Assembly: GCA_039881145.1 (NCBI GenBank)
Contig: JAYKKI010000038.1
Span: 4,258,501 to 4,322,500 of the forward strand
Length of the DNA: 64,000 nt
From: Druceiella hillmani
Taxonomy: Eukaryota > Arthropoda > Insecta > Lepidoptera > Hepialidae
Reading direction: 5' to 3'
The position numbers and the translations under genes were made by a program. The notes below the pieces were generated by a model that saw only the letters and a program-made list of their open reading frames with translations, was not told the DNA's origin and searched no databases. How positions within the stretch are numbered: position 1 is the stretch's first letter; each line of letters begins with the position of its first letter. Positions 47,740-60,301 of the stretch are shown here, in pieces.

Positions 47740-48504
47740 TTCACGCCTGAAATTCGAATGTTTCGCTCATAGCCCTCTGTACAACTAAATTTAAAGCGTA
47801 TGCAAAGCAATACAAATGTTTGTTCCGCCCTAGGAAATCATGGACAGCTTTAACAATATTTGCACCACTGTCAGTAACTGTAGGTAATATTTTGTTTTTT
47901 TCGATAAACCACTTAGTTTTTATTATGCTGGCTAAATATTCAGCAGTATAGTGATTGTCCAATTCTCGAATAATTATAACAACCGATTGCAGTAGATCGT
48001 TTCAAAAAAGAGGCAATTTAAACCAAAATCATAACCTCGTGCATTCACCGCATCAGTCCATACATCAGTAGTTATACAAAAACTTGTAATTACTTTTAAT
48101 TTGGTATTAAATATGTCCGATAGGCAATCATATTTTTCGTTCAAAAAAATTGTAATTAATTTTCGTCCTAATAATGAATGCAGAGGACATATTGTTTTCG
48201 TTAGATTTTGAAAACCTTGTTTCTCTGTTGTATTTGGAGGAATATTATCGATTACAATACAATATAAGATTGCATTTGTAAGCTTTCCTTCTTTGATACC
48301 ACCTTTTTGGAATGAACTCATAGCCATAAACATGTGGTCCAATTGGAATTGCTTTGTTCCGCTATTTTTTCTTTTTTTGGATGTCGAATGTTCAAGTTCA
48401 AATGATGTTGAGGGGACATAAATAGAAGAATTATCTTCAATTTCTTGAACAGAGACATTATGGTTTTGTGTATTATTGTTTTCCTGAAAAAAGGAACATA
48501 TCAC
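47740..48504 (-). pseudogene. hAT transposase relic (ZBED-like)
   Basis: The minus frame 48504-47974 has a low-complexity leader with KKRKNSGTKQFQLD, then KTICPLHSLLGRKL and TSFCITTDVWTDAVNARGYD. The last is the first catalytic-aspartate block of hAT transposases (TTDxWTS). A shift near 47965 leads into a frame with DNHYTAEYL, LPTVTDSGANIVKAV (second catalytic aspartate) and CFAYALNLVVQ. The C-terminal glutamate and dimerisation region, and the N-terminal BED finger, are missing. A SINE lies just upstream (48635-48775). Confidence 0.75.
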
Positions 48505-48634
48505 TCAGTGTGCAAAAATTTGATTTTTAAATGATTAATACATAACTACCAACTCAATGCTTGTGTTTGAAAGTTATCCATTTAATTAGCTACATTTGGC
48601 AGACGGGTTGGTGATTGGTAAGTAATTGTTAAAT

Positions 48635-48775
48635 AAATAAATACATACTACAATTAATGTTTAAATTAGTTCGTCACTCAAACATCCGCCCGGCGGGATT
48701 TGAACCCGCAACCTCCGGCTTAGCAGTCCCATACCTGAACAATTATATCACGGAGGTCATCAATTTTAGACATAT
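48635..48775 (-). mobile_element. tRNA-Ser-derived SINE, minus strand
   Basis: The minus strand reads GGGACTGCTAAGCCGG, like the anticodon arm of tRNA-Ser(GCT). Then comes a perfect T-arm with box B (GCGGGTTCAAATCCCGC) and, farther on, a (TATT)n/(TTTA)n tail at 48635-48650. The acceptor stem does not close and box A is poor, so it is a SINE head and not a tRNA gene. Confidence 0.7.
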
Positions 48776-49197
48776 TTAGTATAATTTTTTTGGATAAGTA
48801 CTAGAATGAATACAAAAACCTATCTAAGTGCAGGTTTTAATGCAAAATTTTAGGAAAATTTAATAATTATTTAGAATATTTCAGAAATATACTTGTTTAC
48901 ATAAATCCACTTGTAATGTTTGGGGTTGGTGACGCTGGATCGGAGTGAGTAGGGTGATGTCATTTCATGTGGTTCAAAATATTGGTCGGATTTTATAAAA
49001 TTTTCCTAAACACTTGAATTTACAAGTGGAACCATTTTTACAATTTTAAACACAACTGAACAAAATAACGAAATGAATGTCACTACTATCTATTTTACTT
49101 ATAGCCTCTAGATGACAACAGATCTACCCGCAATGTTTATAAGATATTATAACGTGATATCTACTTCACTTTTTTGTTTATGAACCCAGTTCTATAG
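48776..49197. other. Spacer left of the errantivirus
   Basis: No gene was seen. It ends with the CGCG target duplication at 49198-49201. Confidence 0.4.
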
Positions 49198-49201
49198 CGC
49201 G

Positions 49202-49589
49202 AATTACGATGGTCGCGTGAGCGGTTGCGTTTTTAAAAACACAATATTTGTCGTAATAAAATTTATTTATAATAGCAAAACAGCTTAGATGTGAATACAG
49301 TTTAAAGTTTATATAATATTAAAATGATTTAAGTTCTAATTGTACAATGACTATCAAGATTAAACAAACAATGAAGCTAAACAAAGAGTAGTGCTATCAA
49401 AGGTAGTGCTAATCAAGAAGTGGTTCGTCATATGGATGAACCCCTTTTATATCAAAAGGAAAAGTAATTATAATTTCGATATTAATGTCTAATGATCCTT
49501 TGTCTTCAGTTTATTGTTGTATTTATGGTTTCTGGATCAAGTAGCGGTGACTGATGTATGATGTGAAAGACGAAGGTGGCTGAGTAATA
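49202..49589 (-). repeat. Errantivirus 3' LTR
   Basis: 388 bp. On the element's strand it begins TATTAC and ends GTAATT. It differs from the 5' LTR at three sites (about 49210, 49218 and 49279). Confidence 0.95.
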
Positions 49590-49600
49590 CCTCCCTCATG
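49590..49600 (-). other. Polypurine tract of the errantivirus
   Basis: On the minus strand GAGGGAGG directly precedes the 3' LTR. It is the expected primer for plus-strand DNA synthesis. Confidence 0.7.
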
Positions 49601-51325
49601 AGGGGCAGGCCTCTTCTTTACCTTGTGTGAAGAATGGCTTGACGACTTCCTCTGGAATTTCTATATTTTTATGTGTAGTCCTTTTAAAGTAATTTAATAT
49701 CTTTTTATGGAATATTATATATAAAATGATGCAGACAATTATGAGGTAGGTTGGTATATTCCAAAATACGTAACTATTGTTGTCCGTATTGTTCAATAGT
49801 TTTTCTTCGTTTAATAATCCCTTTAGTTGATGGATTTCATTCAGAGGTAGACTTTGTAATTTTAGCGGGCTCAATTTATTTTGTATAGTGATGTTTCTCA
49901 TCTTGAATGTTAATAGTTTGATGGGTTGTCCAATTGATTTATTTTGTAGATTGTAAATTTTATTGTTCTTTGTGATAATGCTGCATCCAATGGGCAGTTC
50001 CATTAAGTAAGTTCCTTGAACTTAAGTGTGGTCTTCTTTTGAACATATTTTTGTAATTTTCGTTTGTTTAGGAAATATCAACAGGTAGTTTCGGTCATCA
50101 AGTTTTTCTATAATATCGGAATCTATTTCTATTAATGTGTGCTGGCAAGCAGGAATTATTTCTTGACGTGTTATTATATTTTGTATGCAGTCAGGATGTT
50201 GGTAAGTCTCTACGAGGTTGATGTTGTCGCAGTAGTGCAAATCCTTAATCTTCTTGCAGGTGTTATCCAGGTACAAATGTGCCTTTTCGTTTATAGCCAA
50301 ATAGGGTTTGGTTGGGATAATTATGGTATTATTAGGACTTGGTATGGGATATAAGTGGTAAAGGTGTAGTCGTCTTGGTGGACTATAGGATATTTGACCA
50401 CAAATATTATCATATTTTTAGAATAGTAAGATCCAATTTCTAAAATATCGTATGTGTCTCTGATATTAGCGTGATTTCCTAATAATAGTTGTCTGTTTGA
50501 ATATTTTCCTTTAATTATTTTTGAAATGAATTGTATACTTGAAATGAGTAGCATGCTATGGTGAGCAATATGGAGGCGTGAGAACGCGATTGCATTTTCT
50601 ATGCTGTTGATTGATTCTGAAACTATTTTCATATTTATTCTAGTGAGGCTATACAGATTATTTAAGTTGATGAATTCGGATAATATTATATTTGTTAAAT
50701 TTATATTTCTGATTATTTCATTCATTTTTGATTAAATTTTTATTTGGTTATCTTCTATTGTTATCATGGTTTTATTAAATTCGTCTATTAATATTTTATT
50801 GAAACTTAGGTTATTGTTTATTTTATAATATAATAAATTTTCATTTTTTTTTAAAATGTTAATTTGTTCGTCGTAATATCTAACATCGTCTTGATCTAGA
50901 TTTCCTGTAATGTCTTTTATTATGGTTCCCAAACCGTTTATTAATCCGCGTCGAATTCTGTTATTGCTAATTGAGTTATATTTATCTTTAATTATTTTTA
51001 ATTGATTAATTATGTGAATATTAAGCGGTTCAAAATACGTCGTGTGTTGTGGATTATGGATTCGCGTTAATGCGTTAATTTGTGATTCTATTATTTCTAT
51101 TTTTTGTTTTAGGGCTTCAATATCATAATAGTGAAGAAATGTGTGGTCAGTTAGTTTTAGTTTTAGGTTTCCTATTTTGAAAGGTAATATTCCCGGGTTG
51201 TTATTAAGTGTGGTAATTTTAATCTCTTCTGCCAATGTTAGCGTCATTAGGAGTAGGATCCTGTAACAAGGATTTAGTGTTAGGTTTACGGATATTACTT
51301 TTGTGTATTTCTTGTCCCTTCTCAT
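49596..51325 (-). pseudogene. env: Errantivirus env relic (F-type envelope protein)
   Basis: The first frame starts at 51325, overlapping the end of pol by about 100 bp. It has a hydrophobic signal-like stretch (RILLLMTLTLA) and then a furin-type site RIRRG followed by the start of a fusion-peptide-like segment. This is the signature of baculovirus-F-related Env proteins. An in-frame TAA at 50732-50734 interrupts it, and the same frame resumes at 50725-50321. A frameshift near 50310 and another stop at about 50022 follow, and the last segment (50003-49596) has a membrane anchor (YLIIVCIILYIIF) and a short tail. Env of this class mediates cell entry in infectious errantiviruses; this copy is dead. 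Confidence 0.85.
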
Positions 51326-54300
51326 TAATTATTTTTATGTTTTTATTTTCAGTTACTTTTTGTATTACATACCTTGGCTGAAGTTTATGTCTTACCGCCA
51401 GAGGATTTTTTATGTATATACTGGTTTGTTCTGGATATTCTATGGGTTCTTCAAGGTTTTGGTTTCGTCTAATTATAGTGGAAATTTGGTTTTCGGATAA
51501 TTTTTTATTTATTTCTGTGTATAGTATTTTCATTAAGTTTTTGTGATTTTCTGTATAATTTTGTATATAAAGTTTTTGTATATTTAGGTCAAAAGGATCT
51601 CTATTGTCAATATGTCCATTAATTATTTCTAATGGTTTTTTGCCTGTGGTAGTATGGATTGTGTTATTGTATCCTAATATTGAGTAAAGTATGAGTTCAC
51701 TTATTAGGGCATTTGGTTTAGTTTGTTTAAGTATTCTCAGATGCTCTAGTAAAGTTGAGTGAAATCTTTCAATCATTCCATTAGATTGAGGATGGTTTAC
51801 TGTAATATAGTGTACTTCAATTTTGTGCAAATCCATAAATTCGTTAATTGGTAAATTCTTAAATTCAGTTCCTTGGTCCATTATAATACTAAGTGGTACG
51901 CCATGGTGTGTTATAAAAATCAATAAGGAATTGATTACATTAATAGCTGTTGGTGCTTCTAAATAATAGGCTTGTGCGTATTTAGAAAAGGAATCAATTA
52001 TGGTTAGGTATTTATTTTTTCCTACTGTAAAAGTGTCCATGTGAATTACTTCGAAAGGTTTATTAGGTATGGGGACTATTTGCATTATTTGCTTGTTCGG
52101 GTTTCTTTCATATTTGGCTTTGTTACAAATTTCACATCTATTAATTAAATCTGTTACCGTTTTGTTTATGTTAGTCCAATAATAATTACGTTTAATTTGT
52201 TGTTCAGTTTCCGAAATTCCTCTATGATTGTTTTTTCCTTCGTGGTAATTTTTGGTTAATTTAAATTGTTCGTCTGTATTAGTTATATTTATTAGTTCAG
52301 TTTTACAGAGTATGAGTTTATATGATGAATTTTTGAAGGTTTTTTGAAGTGTTGATGTGATTAGCGGTATGTATTCTTCATTAGATAGTAATATTGCATA
52401 TTCTTTATTTGGGTATATTTTTTCTTTAAATAACTGAATTATTTCATTTTCTATATTATTATTCGTTTATTTGTATTAGAATTAATTGTCTGTTGGGAAA
52501 TAAATTTATTATTTTAATTTTTGCAGGGCAATTATGTACGAAAGTTATTTTTAATTGTCGTTTAAAACGATTTAATGGGAGTTCTGATATAGGGTTGTCT
52601 AAAATAGGATTTTCTATATTAGTATGGACTGTTTGTTGATCGGGGATTATGTCTTCAAGATCGGATAATTGGGGTAAATCAGTTAAATTGGCTATTAAGG
52701 ACAGATTGTCGTCCGCCATGTTTTCATCGGATGTAGTTATCTCTGTTAATGTATTATCATTATTATTATTTATTTCTACGCGAGAGAGAGCATCGGCATT
52801 GGAATTTAGTTTGCCTTTTTTATATATAACTTTATAATCAAATTCTTCCAGCTTTAATCTCCATCTAACTAGTCTGGAATTTGGTTCTTTGAGGGAATAC
52901 AACCACTGTAATGGTTTATGATCTGTTATGATTGTGAATCTTCTACCATATAAATATGGTCGGAAATATTTGGTTGCCCAAATGACTGCTAATAGTTCTT
53001 TCTCTATGGGACTGTATCTGGTTTCTGTTTCACTTAGGGTACGTGATGCGTAAGCTATGGGTTTATCGGAACCTATTACTCCTTGTGAGAGTACGGCGCC
53101 AATGGCTACGTTAGATGCGTCCGTAGTCAAAAGGAAATCCTTATTAAAATCAGGGTATTGTAAAATGGGATCGTTTACTAACATTTCTTTACATGATTCG
53201 AAACTTTTGATGAACTCTTCTCAGTGTTTAATTTTTGCTCCTTTTTTTAAACATGAGGTTAGTGGTTTTGTAATCTTTGCGAAATCTGGGATAAATTTTC
53301 TGTAGTATCCTACAAGTCCAAGGAATGCTTTAATTTCTTTAGTTGTGTTAGGAATCGGATTTTTTTTTTATTGCCTTTATTTTGTCTGGGTTAGGTTTTA
53401 TTCCTTTTGGGGTTATAATATGTCCTAAATACGGAATTTCTCGTTTTAAAAATTCGGATTTGTCCAACTGAATTTTGAAATTTGACTCTCGGAGTCGTTG
53501 AAATACTTTTTCTAAATTAACGATATGTTCTTGAAGTGAGGTTGAAAAAATGATTATATCATCAAGATATACGAGACAAATGGAGTTTTGGAGACCTCTG
53601 AGTATGTTATCAATTACTCTCTGAAATGTAGCTGGTGCATTTTTAAGACCAAATGGTATACGTAAAAATTCGTAATGACCATTGTCGACAGCTTTCTGTT
53701 TTTTTTATATCTTGTGGATCCATTTCAATTTGATGGAATCCACTGGCAAGGTCCAGGGTGGTAAAGTATTGACAGCGTCCTAACTTGTCAAGTACGTCAG
53801 TTATATTTGGAATGGGATATTTGTCATTAATTGTTTTTTCATTTAATTTGCGATAATCGATGACTAATCGCCATTTCTTTTTGTTGGATTGGTCTAGTTT
53901 CCTATCCAAACTGGAGATGACCATGGTGAGTCGGAATGTCTAATTATGTTTTGTTCTAGCATGGAATTAATTTGTCTATTAATTTCATTTTTATGTGCAT
54001 AGGGGTAACGATAAGTTTTAGTATAGACTGGGAGTTCATCCGTTGTTTTCATTGCATGTTTGATTTTGTTTGTAAAAGTTAATGGGGAATTTTCATAGTA
54101 AAATACGTCTTTGAATTTTTTACACGTTTTAATTAGAATGTCTTTTTCTTCTGAATTTAAATGTGATAGTCTCAATAGATTTTCAATATCTCTTGGTTGT
54201 TCTGTACAATGTTCTTCGAAATTAAGTATATCAAAATTTTTCTTTATAATTTGGGCTTTTATAGGTGTGGCAAGACTTAATATAATATCGTTAGGTGTAG

Positions 54301-54900
54301 GGTTGTGAATTTGGATGATTGCGTGATTGTCTTTAAAAGTTGTGATGGTGTCTGGTATGTAACATCGTTTTATAAATGTTTTTGAAATAAAAATTTCTCC
54401 TTCTTTAATAGTTACCGGAATTTTTATTTTTTCTGTAGAATTAGAGTGAATGGTTTTTTCGAATAAGTTATTATTACTGGTTTTTAATATTTTTATTGGG
54501 ATATTAGTATCGGTTGTTATTAGAATTTTATTATATAGATCAACTTTACATTTTAGTTTCTCTAATATATCGAGTCCAATTAGGCCATCGAATACATCGT
54601 GGAACTTATATATGTAAAATTTGAAATTTTCTTGAGTACCGAACTCTTGAAATGCGGGTAGTTTTATCGAGTATTTATTTCTAGTTGTGCAATGTAGATT
54701 TGTTATTGAAAAAGGGTCGTATTTTATAGGAAAGTTACTAAAGTATTTTTTTATAATTTTGGGTGCAAGAAATGATTTGTTTGCCCCTGTATCGATTAAT
54801 AGTTTTAAAGATGGGTTATTAATTTGTAAATATGGTAATCTTTTTTGATTATGAGAGTTAATCTCTACTATGGGTCTTCGTCTGGGTCTACGTCTGTTGG
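51219..54900 (-). pseudogene. pol: Errantivirus pol relic (protease, RT, RNase H, integrase)
   Basis: The domains are in retroviral order. The protease DTG is at 54785-54793. The RT N-terminal part lies in the same frame down to 53894. RT fingers and palm follow at 53924-53643 ([26 protein letters not shown]), after a shift near 53900. A second shift at an eight-T run (about 53700) precedes the YLDD active site (53558-53569). A third shift lies at about 53363-53371. A TGA stands at 53221-53223, probably in place of Trp. RNase H (TTDASNVAIGAVLSQ, EKELLAVIWA, ADALSR) occupies 53184-52459. After another shift come the integrase HHCC finger (about 52260-52110) and the catalytic core (52085-51219: HMDTF, MDQGTEF, NGMIERFHS, i.e. 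D, D, E). Confidence 0.92.
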
Positions 54901-55904
54901 AAAATGTTCTTGGTCTATATTCTGATTGTCTGTTCGTGGATTATAGGGATGCTCTATTATATCCTCGGGTTCTAGGCTATCATCTTCAGTAGCTAGTGAG
55001 TTATGATGCAGTTCTTCTGCAATATAATTTGGGGAAGGACCAGTGTTTTTGAAATAATTAGTTTTTTGAGGGTTTCTATTAAAAGAGCTATGAGATAAAC
55101 CACTCATAGGATTGGTTTCTGTTGATGTCAGGGCTGTTGCTTACTTGGCCCATGTCTATCTTGTCTAAATTGTTGGTTTTGATTATTTTTGAAAGTATAT
55201 AAATGTGCTTTTTGTGGAAAGTGTTGTTTTTGTTGGTTAGGTTGATTAGATTGATTAGGTTGATTATGTTGTTTTTGATTAATATTATTATTATTATTAT
55301 TAAAAGTTTTTCTATGTTCCATAAGTTTCTTTTGTAAGTAACTTATGTTTTCCTCCTCCTTTACGTATTGTAGAGCGAGGGGTAGCGAATCTGGTCGCAT
55401 TGCTCTTATCGTAGAGCCTAATGGTTCTTTTAGACCTGCTAGGTATGTACGAAGTGTTTGACTTGTGAAAAATTTTCTTTTGCAGGTACGGAGGTTTTCA
55501 TCCGTTTCATGAATGTCAACGTAATTTGTTATAGTGTTTAGTAAATTTAGACATCTTTCATAATAAGTTTGTGGAGATTCGTGTTCTTTTTGTTTAGTGT
55601 TTACGAGATCTCTATTTAAGGAATTTTCGTCCCTTTGGTAGGCGAAATTCTGTATTAATGTTAATTTTATGTCGGTCCAGGTTTCGGCACCGTTTATGTT
55701 AACAATCTCCTCAGCTTTTCCTTCGAGCTTCCCAACAATTCCATTTAATATGATGGTGTTTTGGAAACACGTCGGCTCTTTAGGGTTGTAGTATTGTTTG
55801 AGTATAGCTTCACCAGTTTTTATGTATCGGTAAAGTTTGTTGGGGTTACCGTCAAAATGCGGAACTATTTTTAGAGCTGCATTATATAGAGCGATATCCT
55901 CCAT
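54868..55904 (-). pseudogene. gag: Errantivirus gag relic
   Basis: It starts at ATG 55904 (MEDIALYNAALKIVPHFDGN), followed by a capsid-like region with NKLYRYI, EEIVNINGAETW and TYLAGLKEPLGSTIRAMRP. Next is an Asn/Gln-rich stretch, and the frame meets TGA at 55128-55130. Gag-like sequence resumes in another frame (about 55140-54868, including MSGLSHSS and GPSPNYIAEELH), so one small indel lies near 55131-55142. The same two segments occur in the neighbouring element on the plus strand (57729-58820), which confirms they belong to one gag. Gag ends at 54868 overlapping the start of pol, as expected for -1 frameshifting. Confidence 0.85.
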
Positions 55905-56231
55905 TTTGCTTTATGTTAATAAATTTATATGTTTGTATAAATGTATTTATGTTGTGTCAGTGTGCCTACTTGTACTAATTAGAATTGATCAATTTATTGG
56001 ATCAAACTATTCGTAACGATCGACAACACGACTTTATTTGTGGTACAATTAGAACAGGAATTAGGTAAAATAGAAAGGATTGCTATTTGGCAATAAACAA
56101 AAATGATCACTTACTGTACTGTTGTCTTCATGCTGTTTCGCTGCTGTGTTGTAGTTGCACTTCAATGAATCGTTGAGACGAACCAGTCACAATTGCAGGA
56201 TCAGATGTGCTGCTGTTGAATTGTTTGAAGT

Positions 56232-56249
56232 ACCCTACCGACTGCGCCA
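56232..56249 (-). other. Primer-binding site of the errantivirus
   Basis: On the minus strand TGGCGCAGTCGGTAGGG starts at the last base of the 5' LTR. This is the tRNA-Ser-type site used by the 17.6/297/ZAM branch of errantiviruses. Confidence 0.8.
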
Positions 56250-56636
56250 ATTACGACGGTCGCGGGAGCGGTTGCGTTTTTAAAAACACAATATTTGTCG
56301 TAATAAAATTTATTTATAATAGCAGAACAGCTTAGATGTGAATACAGTTTAAAGTTTATATAATATTAAAATGATTTAAGTTCTAATTGTACAATGACTA
56401 TCAAGATTAAACAAACAATGAAGCTAAACAAAGAGTAGTGCTATCAAAGGTAGTGCTAATCAAGAAGTGGTTCGTCATATGGATGAACCCCTTTTATATC
56501 AAAAGGAAAAGTAATTATAATTTCGATATTAATGTCTAATGATCCTTTGTCTTCAGTTTATTGTTGTATTTATGGTTTCTGGATCAAGTAGCGGTGACTG
56601 ATGTATGATGTGAAAGACGAAGGTGGCTGAGTAATA
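56249..56636 (-). repeat. Errantivirus 5' LTR
   Basis: 388 bp, 99.2% identical to the other LTR. It would contain the promoter for the minus-strand element. Confidence 0.95.
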
Positions 56637-56757
56637 CGCGGTATCATAATAAAAGAACCAGACACCGATTACGTCATAACAATAACATAAAAGAGGCGCT
56701 CAAGGTAATGGTGTTTTATAAGATAAACAATGATGTTTCGTAACAAACTGATATATA

Positions 56758-57269
<512 letters not shown>

Positions 57270-57691
57270 GGCGCTGTCGGCGGGATATTCGGGAACTAAT
57301 AAACCGTTATTAGTTTTCTGGTTCACCCGTTTGCCGAAGATTCAACCTACTTCTCTAGAAACTAATCAGAATTGGGAGAAGCTGCGACGACCAAAGGACA
57401 AACGTATCCCAAGGTACTAATTAAGAAGGAAGGAATTGAGGACATGCACAGGCAGTCACTGTAAGTACGATCCAGTCTCTTGCATCCCTTGTGCCTTACC
57501 TATAAACTTTTAATGAATTGGTGTTAACTTTGTTAAATTTCATTTTGATTTGAAACTAATATATTTAAAAATTGTGTAAATTACGTAGTCTGATCCCACT
57601 TTGATCTCACTTACTTATTATACACATTACTTGAATTCACATATTTCATTAATATTTTTACACATACATCTTACACATATTTTCATATAAA

Positions 57692-58820
57692 ATGGATAGT
57701 ATTAATGTATATAATGTAGCTCTTAAAATTGTACCCAAATTCAATCAAGGGCGACCCGAATAAATTGTACAGATTTTTGAGAACGTGTGAAGCTATTTTG
57801 CTTGAATATTATGATGATAAAAATCCGAACTCTTTTCACAACACTGTCGTTTTAAACGGATTGATCGGAAAATTAGAAGACAAAGCGGAGGAAATAATAA
57901 ATATAAATGGGGCCGAAACGTGGGCTCTATTAAACAAGTTTTAATTCAGAATTTCGCGGATCAAAGAGATGAAAACTCTTTGAATCGTGATTTCGTAAAC
58001 TTAAAACAAAAAACTCAGAAAATCCCAAATCGTTATATGAAAGATCAATACAATTATAAACTACATAGAATTAAACGAAGTTGGTAAAAAATTAATAAAA
58101 TGTAAACGTAGGTTTTTTACAACACAAACATTAAAGATATTTTTAGCGGGACTTAAAGAACCATTAGGTTCAACCATTCGGGAAATGCGGCTTTCTGATA
58201 TGCCCACTGCTCTGAAATATATAAAAGAGGAAAAAATATTATTTATATGCAAAAACGTAATATAACCCAACTCGGCAGGCGAAACCTGTTTTCGATTCTA
58301 AGAAATCTAATAAAAATCCCTTCTTTAGACAACAACACTATAATAATAATTCATTTAATACCCAGAAATTTAATCAAATACGACAATACCAACATAACAG
58401 ACAGGTGAATGTTAGAAACATTTCAAAACTTTCAACAACCTAATTTTACACAAAATAGATACACACAATATGGATCATTTAATAAAAAAAAATATATTCA
58501 CAAAAAATAAAAACCAACCAAACATTTCCAAACCGGCACCAATGAGTGGCATTTCGTATGCCTTTGCAAAAACACTACCATCTAGAAATAATAACACACG
58601 ATCATACAATCACTTTCAAAATGTAGGGCCATCCCCCTACTACACATCTAAAGAATTACATATCAACGAAACACATGAAACGGAACCGAATTATTTATAT
58701 CATTCGAAGAATCCTTTTCATCAGCTACATTTAAGTGAACAACCCTCAAATGAATATTTTAATGAAGAAAATGATAATGAAAATCTTCCATTAGACTCGA
58801 ATCAAAACAACTTAAAATAA
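57692..58820 (+). pseudogene. gag: gag relic of the second errantivirus
   Basis: It starts at ATG 57692 (MDSINVYNVALKIVPKF) and shifts near 57745 into GDPNKLYRFLRTCEAILLEY and EEIININGAETW. More shifts and stops follow. At 58145-58180 LAGLKEPLGSTIREM is recognisable, and 58540-58820 gives the C-terminal part (APMSGISYA, GPSPYYTSKELH). Each block matches the first element's gag at clearly diverged sequence, so this is an older or different family member. Confidence 0.75.
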
Positions 58821-58837
58821 TAGAAATAAATTCTCAT

Positions 58838-59163
58838 ATGAAGAGAAAATTACCCTATATACAGATATATAATCCACTCCTTAAATTACTAATCGACACG
58901 GGTGCTAATCAATCATTCGTCTCACCTGAGACTTTAAAAAAACATATTAGTCAATATAGACTGAATTATGAACCATTTACAGTCACAAACGTTCATTGCA
59001 CAACTCAGAATAAATATTCCATACATACCTACTTTTGATGAATTTAACGTTGGCGATTTTTCTAAATTTTATATAAATAAGTTTCATAATATGTTCGACG
59101 GCCTTATATGATTAGAAATGTTAGAAAAATTACAAACTAAAGTTGATTTGCACAAAAAACTAT
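58838..59163 (+). pseudogene. pol: Protease start of pol, second errantivirus
   Basis: The frame 58838-59038 includes KLLIDTGANQSFV, the aspartic protease active site, and ends in a shift. MLEKLQTKVDLHKK at 59118-59160 is the downstream edge. After that the element jumps to LTR-like DNA. Confidence 0.75.
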
Positions 59164-59223
59164 ATATGTTTAACATTTTTATTTATATATTTTTTTTCAA
59201 AATACATCGAAACATAATTTATA

Positions 59224-60100
59224 CCATCTTTGTCATACGATCTATAGTATCATTGAATCGATCTATAAGAAAATCGCATGGCATGGAATCGATCCCAAAA
59301 ATCGCTGACTTGTATGCCTCTGAATCGAAATCGAATCGACGCATCGCAAATTTTCGGCGAACCGAGGCGACGACGCGACGTACGACGCTTAACTCTTTCG
59401 TTGCCTTCGATATAACATTATTTTTAGTTTCGATAAAGCATTGAGATACGAAAAAATGTGTAATTTGTTATAATTGTTCTATTTTATACTGATGACTACA
59501 GCCTTGTTATACCAATTTATCCAGATGCTATATATTCGTAATAAACTCTGCTTGAAATAATGATGATCATGATTATTATTATTATTAGATGAGCTAAACT
59601 TTACCCACGTAGTCTTACGATTACATATGAAGTCAGTTGTAATAAATATAGGAAAATTAATATAATAAAACTTATTTTTCTTAAGTTAATAAAATATTCA
59701 ACACATTAATTTCCATTGACATCATGATGACACAACAGAAATATTTAAATAAATTTACCGACAGATGGCTTTAGGACAGACGAATATGTCGATATAATAC
59801 TGTTCATTGCTTCACATCGTTTCATACGTCAATATAAAACAAAGTTCACTTGAAAGCAGTAAATATTGGAAAAAAAATAGATTTTCGTTATTTTTAACCT
59901 TTTAGCACATTTTATTTACATTCAGACATTTTCCCAATTATTTTTAAGATCAACTTCTATACCACTGTAATTTTTTGGTCATGACAATTTTAATGAATTA
60001 GATTTTCTCGTATTTCGTACCGAGTTCAACAAATATTTCATACTAAACAATTATCGACAACGACGCCTCAAGTTATAACAAAATGATCTTAAAAAATAGC
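59224..60100. other. AT-rich spacer with a repeat shared with 46.6 kb
   Basis: 59230-59350 is rich in AATCGAT and GAATCGA words and resembles 46570-46690. No coding evidence was found. Confidence 0.35.
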
Positions 60101-60104
60101 TCTC

Positions 60105-60295
60105 TATTTAGCCATGCTAATGCAAGGGTGTAGCCTGCCACAATGCAAGCACACTGGGTGGCGCACACCGGGTATTAAAACATATTCGAGGTGGATGCGA
60201 CGCCTCGAGCACCGTATTCGGCCTCGAACAGTGAGCGACACGAATTTTATTTCGCAGCAAGAAAAATCTACTCTACCGGTAATTCAATGTTTTTG
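60105..60295 (+). other. Candidate non-coding or first exon in a G+C-rich island
   Basis: A 190-bp patch with markedly higher G+C and several CG dinucleotides ends at a consensus donor (G before GTAAGT at 60296). Two overlapping short frames occur but no domain. It could be the 5' exon or promoter region of the gene whose exon begins at 63960. This is only suggestive. Confidence 0.3.
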
Positions 60296-60301
60296 GTAAG
60301 T

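Larger units (their letters stand above)
49198..56640 (-). mobile_element. Errantivirus (gypsy-group LTR retrotransposon with env), decayed
   Basis: A full provirus-like layout lies on the minus strand. Two 388-bp LTRs (49202-49589 and 56249-56636) differ at three positions and are flanked by CGCG duplications (49198-49201, 56637-56640). A tRNA-Ser-type primer site adjoins the 5' LTR and a purine tract adjoins the 3' LTR. Gag, pol and env come in the order expected of insect errantiviruses. Every gene carries at least one frameshift or stop, so this copy cannot make functional products. Two of the pol shifts lie in T runs and could be sequencing errors. Confidence 0.95.

Noticed and set aside
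48680..48760. tRNA gene
   Set aside because: T-arm and box B are good, but the acceptor stem does not close and box A is poor; it is a SINE head.
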